A stretch of DNA of 64,000 nucleotides from Tricholoma matsutake (taxonomy: Eukaryota > Basidiomycota > Agaricomycetes > Agaricales > Tricholomataceae), in the NCBI GenBank assembly GCA_026075535.2, contig AP026540.1, positions 6,510,001 to 6,574,000 on the forward strand. Reading direction: 5' to 3'. The notes under the pieces are model-generated. The model saw only the letters and a program-made list of their open reading frames with translations, was not told where the DNA came from and searched no databases. The position numbers and the translations under genes are program-made. Below, piece by piece: positions 54,711 through 64,000 of the stretch. How positions within the stretch are numbered: position 1 is the stretch's first letter; each line of letters starts with the position of its first letter.

Positions 54711-55715
54711 GTGGCCATGAACGTTTATGATTGGAGTTTGAAACAGTTTTTTGAAGAGTTATTTAATTACTGTTTTCCTATCAATTACCGTATGAAGCAA
54801 AGAGAAAGGCTCCGTAGATGTTTCCAGAACTCAAAGACTGTATCAGAATTCATCTATGAACTGGAGGAGATAATCAACATGATTGGACTTGTAGACAAAC
54901 GAGAGAAAGTCATATGCCTATGGGATGGATTTCGACCTGTGATCCAGAAAGGACTCTGGCGTGATGGGTATAACCCCGAAGTATCCTCATGGGAAGAAAT
55001 AAAGCATGCTGCACAGGTTATTGAATTGTTGGAGGAAGTGGCTGATAGACGTGAGCGTCATGTTACATTTGATGCCCATGGTAATGATTCTGTCTCCAGT
55101 TCCCCTAGGAACAGACGGAATGAAACAACTTCCTATGAAAATAATGGCAATAGAAATGGTAAATCCTCACAAAACAATCGACAACGAGAGGAACACCAGA
55201 AAACTTACCGAAACGATAACCATTGTGAAAACTCCCAAGGGAATTATTGTCATCCCAATAATAACACTGGTAACTCCAGGCAAAACCAGGAGAACCAGAA
55301 CAGCATTCAGTTAAGTGCTAAGGAACAAAACAAGTATCTTGCAGCTGGAAAATGCTTCAATTGTGGAGAAACAGGACACGTTGGCAGGAACTGTCCACGC
55401 GGAGGTTCCGTGACGTCGAATAGACCCAATAAACCCCCTGGTGTTGCTTCGCATAATGTCGAGGTTGATTTTGATGGGTTTGATAAGTATGATAATGTTA
55501 GAGGATTAGCCGAGACAACAGAAATTCCTGTTGCAAGCATTGGGATCAGCCCCGAGCAACAGAATGGATTTGAGGAACGTACTGCATCGTTATCAATGAG
55601 TGACCTGGTTGCATTGCGTGCGATGGCTGTATTGGAACAAATGTGGCCCTATCCTTTTGATGAGTCACCAGTTGAGGATAGTCGATTCTTGGTGTACCAG
55701 TTTGAGGAAGATTGA
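54711..55715 (+). CDS. Gag with CCHC zinc knuckle, decayed Gypsy element
   Basis: This 334-codon frame has a capsid-like helical core (YDWSLKQFFEELFNYCFP, FQNSKTVSEFIYELEEI, GLWRDGYNPEVSSW), an Asn/Gln-rich linker, the knuckle CFNCGETGHVGRNC at about residues 217-230 and an acidic tail. The frame is open upstream of the first Met (YYLKGKAYDFYTQKVAM), showing the Gag start is further 5' beyond stops around 54310-54640. It would package the element's RNA. Confidence 0.7.
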   Translation: MAMNVYDWSLKQFFEELFNYCFPINYRMKQRERLRRCFQNSKTVSEFIYELEEIINMIGLVDKREKVICLWDGFRPVIQKGLWRDGYNPEVSSWEEIKHAAQVIELLEEVADRRERHVTFDAHGNDSVSSSPRNRRNETTSYENNGNRNGKSSQNNRQREEHQKTYRNDNHCENSQGNYCHPNNNTGNSRQNQENQNSIQLSAKEQNKYLAAGKCFNCGETGHVGRNCPRGGSVTSNRPNKPPGVASHNVEVDFDGFDKYDNVRGLAETTEIPVASIGISPEQQNGFEERTASLSMSDLVALRAMAVLEQMWPYPFDESPVEDSRFLVYQFEED

Positions 55716-57832
55716 TATGTGATCATGGATCAGGAACTCTGTGACGATGAATACATTAATGGCAAACTACTCGTAAAAGAAGATTTCAACTTACCAGAGT
55801 GGTATGCAATGCGACTTGCCCAGCGAAATCACAAAAGTTTACTTGCCAATAATCGATGGGCATCAAGTCCATTGATGGGTGACATTATACGATGGGGATT
55901 AATTCACATTATCTCCCAGGGTACCATCTTGTATCCTCATTTTCTGAATGAACCTGCTGAAAGGTGGGAGGTTGTGAATGCAGGATTTGGTTATACTATC
56001 ACCGATAGAGCCATGGGAGTAACTATTTCTGTACCGAATAAATTAATATTCGAACCTTCGACTGACCTAATAACCTGGTTTGCGAATCAGTTATGGGAGG
56101 AGCATGAGACTTGAACTAAGCAGAAATATTCTGGCAATGATGGCCTATCCAGAAAAAATAATAAGTGTCCACCTAGTGATGGTGGTGGGGAACAACTGGG
56201 GAATCTTGACTCACCACAGGAATTTTTAAGCAATACACATGGCATCGACGACCCTTATTATAATATGGACTCGACCTTTAGCTCTGGAAATTATTCGCAC
56301 AATAAATGCAAGGTTGAAATAAAAAAGGGAGGGATGCGAGTTACCGTAGATGATTGGTTAAATGACATGCCAATCCCTGGTGACCAAGTAGTGGATTTGC
56401 CAGTGTATGGGGTGCAAGTACCTTGAGGAACTTATGCAGGCTTACAATGGAATGCAGCAACACCAAAATACTTCACAAGACTGATCCCAAAACCAATAGT
56501 AATTGTTGTGCAAATTAATGGGCATCCTGCTCAAGCATTGCTGGATTCCGGGTCACTGGGAGATTTTATGTCGACGGCACTAGCAGATCAGCTGAAAGTA
56601 ACCAAGGTTGAGCTTGGGAAGCCATTATTGCTACAACTGGCCATACAAGGATCCCACTCCAAAGTAAATTGGAACACTACTGTGAATTTCAAGTATCAAT
56701 TAATCAACGAGGAGTGACGCTTTGACGTTGCAAACCTATCTAGCTATGACCTTATCCTTGGAACCCCATGGTTGTTCACGCATCGCATAACAATAGGTCT
56801 GAATCCCACATGTGTGATTGTCGGGAGCAATGAGTTGTCACCTCTTAAAGGTGACGTGGTTACCAAAATTTCATCGTGTGCGATGGAGGTTGCTGAAGGA
56901 GATCTTCAACGTGCTAGAGAAGAATTAATTGAGTATGCTCAGCCACTATGCAAAGACATGGCTGAAACGGACTTACCACCATTACAAGCAATCAATCATG
57001 AAATTCCATTAATTGATGTCGGCAGGGTCTATCCTTGGCGACCCTCGCACTGTCCAGAGATGTTTAGACCTCAATGGACAGATAAAAAGAATGCTTACCT
57101 TAAATCAGGATGTTGGAAAATTACTAGTGCACAGAATACAGTGCCGATGTTACTGATCCTGAAACCTGGAGGTAAAACAGGTGAAATACCACAATTACGG
57201 ACAGTAGTGGACTTGCATTCACAGAACGCAAATACAGTGAAAATGACGTTGCTGTTGCCAGATATTGATGGTATGCTTTGACATGTTGCGAGCACTAAGT
57301 ATAAATCATCATTAGATTTAAAAGACGCATACGAACAAATTCGGATTATACCTGAGCATGTGGAACAATTGGCTGTGATGACACCTGATGGAAACATGGT
57401 GAGCCTCGTCATCCAGCAGGGTGATTGTAACGCACCTGCGACATACCAAGCCTTAAGAAGCTGCATTTCTTAGCAGATGAACTTCGTTTGCTGGGGCACA
57501 TAGTTGGACGCGATGGTATTCGAATGGATCCAGTGAAGGTTGATTCGGTCGTTGCGTGGAAGACGCCGACAAATTGTGATCTTCTCTGAGGTTTCCTAGG
57601 AGCTGTGGGTTATCTGGCGGATGACCTTGCACCATGTGTATCCCTATGGCAGTATTACATGCATTGACGGGGGATACTGTGCCTTACCGATGGGAGTATA
57701 CACATCAGCATGCATTTGAGGACATCAAGCAGATTGTTGATAGTGGTCGTGACTGTCATTGAGTGCCAATCCAATACCATGCGGATGCTGAGCCTGTTTA
57801 CCTAATTACGGATGGTTGCACAACGGGTATTG

Positions 57833-58233
57833 TGTTAGGGTGACACCCACTATCTGCTAGCTAAGACCGTGCGGGTTCTCTCTACAAGAAGGGGGTGGGA
57901 TCCGCGCTCGTGATGGGGGAATTGATGGTTTTGATGCAAGGGGTTATTAATAGGTGAGTTTGTTGACAAAGGCCTTTCACACCAAAAGCGTAGGTGGAAT
58001 ACCTAAGAGAACACAACTGGGGTCCCCTAGGCATATATTTAGGGTTTATATACTATGTTACACATATTGTACATTGTTGTTACTGACGCACTCGTACATG
58101 TGCATACATTTTGATGCATGCGAAATAAAATTCTCACACTATCAAAGTGTAGCATCATTTGGCGTCATGTAGCCTAATTCGACATAATAAAATAAAATGA
58201 AATTTTATTAGGTAATGGGGTGGTTTCCTAACA
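57833..58233 (-). repeat. 3' LTR of chromovirus copy 2
   Basis: 401 bp, TGTTAGGG...CCTAACA, strongly similar to the LTRs of copy 1. The polypurine tract AAAAGGGGGG follows at 58237-58246 on the sense strand. Confidence 0.9.
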
Positions 58234-58244
58234 TTACCCCCCTT

Positions 58245-61200
58245 TTATGCCTCGACTTCCAGGTGAGAAAATATTATGTTTGTCCCCTCTGTGAAATTTT
58301 GGTAAGGCCGGAATTTCATCCCCTCATACACCATTCTCGCAATGCGATGTGGAGCATTCGGATTACGTTTAAAGAATTGGGCGATCGCGTTATGCGCTCG
58401 CTTACAATTCTCTTCGGGTTCCCACAAATTATTTTTGTCAGTATAGTTTTTCCACTTTATTAAAAACTCCAATTTGTTCCGTTGAAGACATGAGTCTAGA
58501 ATTTCTTCAACTATGTATTCTGGAGCACCTTCTACTATTATCGGAGGTTGCAGAGTAGTTTGTTGGCCAGGAATAGTGGGCAGGCAGTAAGGGCATAGGC
58601 GGGATACATTAATCTCAGGATCAATCTTGAATGATCGGGGTAATTTTAGCACTACCGCATTAGGCGAGATCACTTTAGAGATTGCATATGGGCCAACTTG
58701 TTTCTCCGTAAGTTTCCTTGAAGGTCATGGAATATTCAGGTCCTTGGTACTTAGCCATACCAAGTCACCAACTTTGTACTCTGGAGTGCATGCTCGAGTA
58801 CGATCTGCATGTCGCATCATGTCATCATGTGCTTTCTTCAATGCCACCTCTGCTTCTTCTTGTACCTTTTGCATCTTAGATACAAAATCTTCTACCGACT
58901 GTACTTTGACTTCCCTTCTGGGTTCTACTCCCATGTGAGGATGATATCCATAATTCACAAAAAAGGGTGACATACGAGTAGCTGAATGGAATTTGTTATT
59001 GTGGGAAAATTTGGCAATTGCCAGCCATTCAGGCCAGTCGGTTTGTCGGTAGTTGACAAACATACATAGGTACTGCTCCAACTCCTGGTTCATTCTCTCG
59101 GTCTGCCCATCAGTCTGCGGGTGATATGCCGTAGATAATTTAGTTTGAATTCCCAATATGTTGTTTAGTTCTCGCATAAATGCAGAAGCAAATTGTGGTC
59201 CACGATCAGAGATAATGGTATTGGGTAACCCATGTAACCGCCATACCTGATTTAGATAGAGGCACGCCAAGCCCAATGATGAGGTTTCTGTAGTAGTAGG
59301 AATAATATGGACCTCCTTTGTAAAGCAGTCGCATACTACGAATATTGCATTGTACCCTTGAGCCTCGGGTAATCCAGTAATAAAATCCACAGATATATCT
59401 CGCCATGGCACTTTAGGTATAGGGTTCAGCATTAATTTTCCTGCAGGTTTCTCTGGAAATTTCTTCCCCCTCATGCACATATCACATCCATCCACATACC
59501 CCAACACATACTTTGAAATTCCGGGCCCCCAATAATTTCTCATTACTAATTCCAACGTCTTCCATCTTCCTGGGTGTCCGGCAATCGGCGTATTGTGATG
59601 TAACCGGATGATCTCCCTTCGCAAATCCTGATCCTTTGGTACATACACTTTTCCTCGAAACAACACCAACCCTTGTTCCTCAGCCCATTCATCTCCTTTG
59701 ATATTACCTTTCTTCTCTCCCTTCAGAGCTTTCACGGCTTCCACTACTTCATCGTCCATTTCTGAACATTGTCTAATTTTAGACAACATTTCCATTTCCG
59801 AGCTATCTATTAATAGATGCCCTTGACGCATAGCGCAAATACAAAAGTATTCGGGTTTGAGTAAGGTAACATTTTTATTGTCCTCTTCCACCCTCCTTTT
59901 ATGATCCATACGTCTGGATAATGCATCTGCTTTCCTCATTAAGCTTCCCGCTTTGTGGACCAAGTGAAAATTGAAATGCGATAGGAATAGTGCCCAACAT
60001 GCTTGCCGGCAATTAAGCTTTTTAGTGGACATGAAGTATTGCAGATTTTGATGATCTGTCCAGATCTCAATCTGATGCGTACATCCCTCCAAATAATGCC
60101 TCCACGCCTCCAATGCTCGTATTATCCCCAACATTTCTTTGTCATGCACATCATAATTCCTTTCCACATCATTCAACCCTTTTGACAAGTATGCACAAGG
60201 ATGCCATTTGTCATCTTCGCATAGCATTGATAATACCGCTCCAGTAGCAAAATTGGATGCATCGGATTCCACTCGCAAAGGGCATGTGAAATCTACTGGG
60301 GCCAATATTGGTCCCTCCACAAACTTCCTCTTCAACTCCTCAAACACTGTCTGCTGCTGCTCTCCCCACCTCCATACTACTCCCTTTCGCATAAGGTTAT
60401 GTAAGGGTGCAGCAATTTTAGAAAAATTGTGCACAAAGCAATGATAATAATTTGCGAGTCCCAAGAAGGCTTGAACCTCCTTGACATGGGTGGGCGCAGG
60501 CCAATCTGTGATTGCCTGTCCCTTGATCAGATCCATTTTGATCCCGTCAGGGCCGATCAATAATCCTAGGAACTCAATCTCGCTTGCCCTAAACACACAC
60601 TTCTCTGGTTTCAAAAATAGATCATTCTCCGCCAACCTCCATAACACCTCCTGTACTATTGCCTCATGATTCTCTTCATCCTCCGTGAATATCAGAATGT
60701 CATCAATAAATATTATTACCACGCCTTTGTCTATTACGTCCTTGAAAATGTTGTTCATCATATTTTGAAAGGTTGGGGGACTATTAGTCATCCCAAAAAA
60801 CATGACAAGTGGCTTGAAGGATCCTCGACGTGTGGCAAATGCAGCCTTCCACTCATCTCCTTTCTTTATTTGTACATTGTTGTATCCCCATCATAAATTC
60901 AATTTTGTAAAGACCTTGGCTTTTCCCACCTTGTCAATTATTTCTGAAATCAATGGCAGGGGGTATGCATTCTTCACTGTCCACTCATTCAAATACCTAT
61001 AATCTGTACACATCCTCTTCCTTTGGTCTTTCTTTGGCACGAAGAATATTGGTGACATCTGTGGTGATTTCGAAGGTCATATGTATCCTTTACACAATTG
61101 CTCCTTCAGGAATGCATCCACTTCTTCTTGTTCCATTGGAGATAATGGATATACCTTCGACTTCTTTGGCACAAACCCTGGCTTCATCTCAATTGCATGA

Positions 61201-61892
61201 TCCCATGGCTTCCGCACCAGCATTCGCTCAGACTCCTTCTTCTGGAACACTGACAGATGTTCATGATACACTTTTGGCACCCATTCCTCCACTGGCTTCT
61301 CCACCTTCACGATATTCTTGTCCCATGACTGTCCTCCACGAATTGTTCTAAAGGTTTGCTTCTGCTCTTCTTTCTCAATCATGATTGGAACTTCCTCATT
61401 TGGCATTTCCTCATCCTCCACTTCCTCCATCGTAACAGAATACTTTCTCGGACATTCTTTCTCTTTCTTTTTCCTTTTTTCCTTCTTCATCTTCCTCCCA
61501 TACACATTACATTCCTTAGGACAACAAGTCATTTGTACTTTCCCAGTTTTCCAATCAATTTTGGGATTATGCTTCCGTAACCATGGACATCCTATTATTA
61601 GATTGGTTTTCCCAAGATCGCACACTTCGAAGGCTTGCTCCTGATGCTCCTGATACTTTAGTACCATAGTCACCTCCTCCTTGATAGTTCCTCCACGATT
61701 GACTGTTCCATCAATATTGTACACCATTATAGGTTGCACCAGCTTGCATGTGTTAATACCATTTCTGGTAATTAAGGATCGATTAATAAATAATCCTGTA
61801 GCACCACTATCAAGCAATGCTTCCACATCAATAGCTGCATGCGTGTCCACTGTCTTCAGTCCCACAGTCAAGGTGATTTTGGGTTCTATTCA
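58245..61892 (-). pseudogene. Chromovirus copy 2 pol: protease, RT, RNase H, integrase, chromodomain
   Basis: Protease frame 61871-61077 has ALLDSGATGLFINRSL and LIIGCPWLRKHNP. The RT core begins again at 60803 and runs 692 codons to 58725: FFGMTNSPPTFQNMMN, FIDDILIFT (catalytic Asp pair), RNase H ALEAWRHYLEG, integrase zinc region HHNTPIAGHPG with CDMCMRG, and the DDE core WRDISVDFITGLP, TIISDRGPQFAS and YHPQTDGQTERMNQ. The tail 58673-58245 is the chromodomain (EYIVEEILDS, EFLIKWKNYTDKNNLWEPEEN). Stops at 60891 (LDL*WGYNNVRI) and 58725 (NIP*PSRK) and a break near 61077 separate the pieces. The chromodomain would target insertion to marked chromatin. Confidence 0.88.
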
Positions 61893-62206
61893 TGCAGAGC
61901 AAATAAAGAATTTAGGGGTTTTTGGAAATGACATGTGAAAATTTTCTTTGTCACATGATTTGCAACAGTTGTACTCCTCCTCAATTTCCTTTTCTGATTT
62001 ACTCTGGGTTTCCTTGGATACTACTACATTGTAACGATTCTGGGTCACCAATGGGGAAACCTTCACTGGGACTCTTCCGCAAAATTCTTCTGCTTGCCTT
62101 CCTCCGGCTTCACTTCCTCGATTGTAGCTTCCCTAATCTTTCTTTTCTGCCTACAATTCCTAGAAATGTGTCCTAACTGCCCACAGTTAAAACATTTAAG
62201 TGGGGC

Positions 62207-63085
62207 TCATCTTCCTGCTTGATCAACCTCCATTGCCTCTGCTGGTGCTGCTGACTCCATAACTATAGGTGTCACTGGCATGGCTGGTGGCTGTGCCCTT
62301 GGAGTTTGCACCTGAAGTGCCTTTCCTTTCTCGGACTTTCCTCCTGATGACTTTCCAAATTTACTACTTCCATACATCAACTTTGACTCCGCCTGTTCCT
62401 GCCAATATTGCTGGTCAAGGCGCATTGCCCAATTATACCACTTGTCTACCAATGCGGCTTCTCCCATGTCCGTTTGCGAAGCTTCTGCTTTGAACTGCAA
62501 AATAAATTCATCCGCCGTTAGGGAACCTTGGTGCATGGTCTTTAATTTAGCATTGGCTGTCGCCCTTGGATTAGGGTCTCCAAACTGTGCCTCTAATCTC
62601 TCCAGAAATTCCTTGAAGGTTGCAAATGGTTTATTTCCTGCAGCAATTTGATTAATAGCCTCATTTCTCCAGAACTGTGCTTTCCCCCCCTGAATGTATG
62701 AGAGAGCAAACATAATCCTAGACTCAGCTGTACAAAACTCGGGCTTCCTCCCATGGATGTACAATACTATAGAGCTAATGAAGGATTTTGTATTCTCCAT
62801 GGTACCGTCAAAGATTTGTGGGGGTGCATACTTAGGTAAGCATGCTTTTCCATTTCCAGATTTCTCCACCATCTCATCCTCCTGCAATATCCACTCCACC
62901 ATCTCCTCCATCTCATCATCTCTTTCTACTGTCGTCTCTGGCTGTACTTCCACTTGTCTGGGCTGTGATGCTGCCAATACTGACACTAATTGCGACATTT
63001 GCACTGTGAGTGCATCAATTTTTGCCTCTAGCACTGGTATGGGAACAGGATTAGGACCGGGATTAGAAGTTGAAGGTTCGGACAT
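62207..63085 (-). CDS. Chromovirus Gag, copy 2, with internal deletion
   Basis: A 292-codon frame, MSEPSTSNPGPN at the start. Compared with copy 1 it lacks 25 codons after GEAALV (copy 1 has the FLKAGLNPSLF stretch there). It ends in TGA at 62207-62209 directly before LKCFNCGQLGHISRNC, exactly as copy 1. Confidence 0.85.
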   Translation of the reverse strand: MSEPSTSNPGPNPVPIPVLEAKIDALTVQMSQLVSVLAASQPRQVEVQPETTVERDDEMEEMVEWILQEDEMVEKSGNGKACLPKYAPPQIFDGTMENTKSFISSIVLYIHGRKPEFCTAESRIMFALSYIQGGKAQFWRNEAINQIAAGNKPFATFKEFLERLEAQFGDPNPRATANAKLKTMHQGSLTADEFILQFKAEASQTDMGEAALVDKWYNWAMRLDQQYWQEQAESKLMYGSSKFGKSSGGKSEKGKALQVQTPRAQPPAMPVTPIVMESAAPAEAMEVDQAGR

Positions 63086-63569
63086 AATTGTAGAATCTGT
63101 GATGAATCACTTCTTCGACAAATTCAAAATTTTTTCTTCGAGACCTCTCCAAATGTTTATGGGTCACGTGATGGTTTGTCAATTGTTCATCAATTGTTTG
63201 TCAATTGTTTGTTGTTCATCAGGCGCCTATTTTGACACTTCGGATCAATAACCCTTCCAACAGTGCCTGATCTTGGAGATAATACTGAATTCGGCTTGTA
63301 ACTAAAATAGTCGTCTGAATAGAGTGATGTAAATCATAACTAAACCAGATCCAATTGGTTGTCTGGTTGCAGCTGTCCTAATGACAAGCGCTGCCTCTCG
63401 ATCACTGGCAGTCGCAATGTAAGGCGAGGCCTGGCGTTGGCTTACAAAAGAAAAGGTAGATTACGTATATACAAGTACTTCCGGCTCATGCCAAAAGGGT
63501 GAGTAATCAGATGTGGCGTGGTGAAACAATGACGTATGCACAAGTAAGAGAAGGCACACTGATATGGGA

Positions 63570-63580
63570 AGTTGTGTTCT
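63570..63580 (-). promoter_or_regulatory. Predicted self-priming site of chromovirus copy 2
   Basis: Same 11 bases (AGAACACAACT on the sense strand) two bases from the LTR, complementary to the LTR segment that begins the predicted transcript. Confidence 0.65.
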
Positions 63581-63582
63581 TC

Positions 63583-63816
63583 TGTTAGAGCGACACCCAC
63601 TATCTGCTAGCTAAGACCGTGCGGGTTCTCTCTACAAGAAGGGGGTGGGATCCACGCTCGTGATGGGGGAATTGATGGTTTTGATGCAAGGGGTTATTAA
63701 TAGGTGAGTTTGTTGACAAAGGCCTTTCACACCAAAAGCATAGGTGGAATACCTAAGAGAACACAACTGGGGTTCCCTAGGCATATATTTAGGATTTATA
63801 TACTATGTTACACATA
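63583..63816 (-). repeat. Truncated 5' LTR of chromovirus copy 2
   Basis: The first 234 bases on the plus strand align with the other LTRs until CACATA; then identity ends abruptly. The lost part would be the U3 side, including the outer end. Confidence 0.85.
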
Positions 63817-64000
63817 GTGTTGCCACTGGCTCAGCCAAGGTTTTTCAATAAAATGGATATAGCATGCCAGATAAATCTGCTAAATTCACCAGAATATTTG
63901 AGCCTATGGATGGGCCCATAAGCCAAGGGGTCATCTGCCAATATTAGTTGAACTGATTGATCATCCCTGAGTTATTTAATAAACAAAATTTGGCTTGATG
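63817..64000. other. Unassigned sequence replacing the end of the LTR
   Basis: 184 bases, A+T-rich, no frame or repeat recognised. It begins GTGTTGCCACTGGCTCAG and could be the end of another inserted element. Confidence 0.3.

Larger units (their letters stand above)
53291..57832 (+). mobile_element. Second Gypsy-type retrotransposon, decayed, cut by chromovirus copy 2
   Basis: Plus-strand remains in order: Gag-type frames with a CCHC knuckle (53291-55715), a short linker protein region (55719-56114), an aspartic-protease region (56508-56900) with QALLDSGSLGDFMS and LILGTPWL, RT start (LRTVVDLHSQNANT, then SLDLKDAYEQIRI near 57310) and a beginning of RNase H (ITDGCTTGIV) where the chromovirus starts at 57833. 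Several stops and shifts make it inactive. It is not a copy of the chromovirus: its Gag and protease differ throughout. Confidence 0.7.
57833..63816 (-). mobile_element. Ty3/Gypsy chromovirus, copy 2, 5' LTR truncated
   Basis: A second copy of the element at 9633-15830: 3' LTR at 57833-58233 and 5' LTR from 63583, which breaks off at 63816 where unrelated sequence begins. It is inserted in the RNase H region of the decayed Gypsy element, with TATTG just before 57833. It keeps longer frames than copy 1 (692 codons over RT, RNase H and integrase), but has the same four TGA stops (62207, 61890, 60891, 58725). The right target duplication is lost with the truncation. Confidence 0.88.

Overview
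The window looks like nuclear DNA of a filamentous basidiomycete, most likely an agaricomycete. Genes have many very short introns (about 45-66 bases) with GTRNGT donors and CTAAC/CTGAC-like branch sites. The mobile elements are also typical of these fungi: a DIRS-like tyrosine-recombinase retrotransposon, chromodomain-bearing Gypsy elements, large Tc1/mariner-like and hAT-type elements, and multicopy RecQ-like helicase genes. Everything here is read by eye from the sequence; no database search was run.

Two gene islands flank and interrupt a large repeat field. Left island (1-5405): the 5' end of a TIM8-like mitochondrial import gene, a six-exon gene for an INO80-complex Ies1-like subunit in divergent orientation, an unrecognised three-exon gene, and a six-exon short-chain dehydrogenase. 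Right island (38013-51720): a TTC1-like TPR protein, the catalytic inner-membrane protease Imp1, the Elongator subunit Elp4, a 1496-residue leucine-rich-repeat RhoGEF, an intron-rich amino-acid permease and an unrecognised two-exon gene. Most of these look intact: the exon lengths I could add up give continuous frames.

The repeat field (about 6.4-37 kb) is a stack of nested insertions. A chromovirus (9633-15830, identical-length 401-bp LTRs, 5-bp target duplication ATGAC) sits inside the reverse transcriptase of a decayed DIRS-like element. A Tc1/mariner-like transposon (18647-23845, TA duplication, 38-bp inverted repeats) is split by a 2085-bp Mutator-like insertion with a 9-bp duplication. 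A RecQ-like helicase pseudogene on the minus strand (27309-33483) was hit by three separate hAT-type non-autonomous elements; two have perfect 8-bp duplications and the third has one mismatch. A terminal-inverted-repeat element (33792-34775), a long-inverted-repeat pogo-like relic (35130-36906) and a 97-bp foldback element inside that relic follow. The right end (52.2-64 kb) holds a poly(A)-tailed retroposed segment, a decayed Gypsy element, and a second copy of the chromovirus inserted into it; the chromovirus copy is truncated at 63816.

Points most worth following: (i) the two chromovirus copies carry the same four CGA-to-TGA changes although they are separate insertions, and both show an 11-nt self-priming signature; (ii) a recurring module made of a perfect hairpin followed by a short spliceosomal-type intron occurs in the cargo of two unrelated DNA transposons; (iii) the triple hAT hit on one helicase gene.
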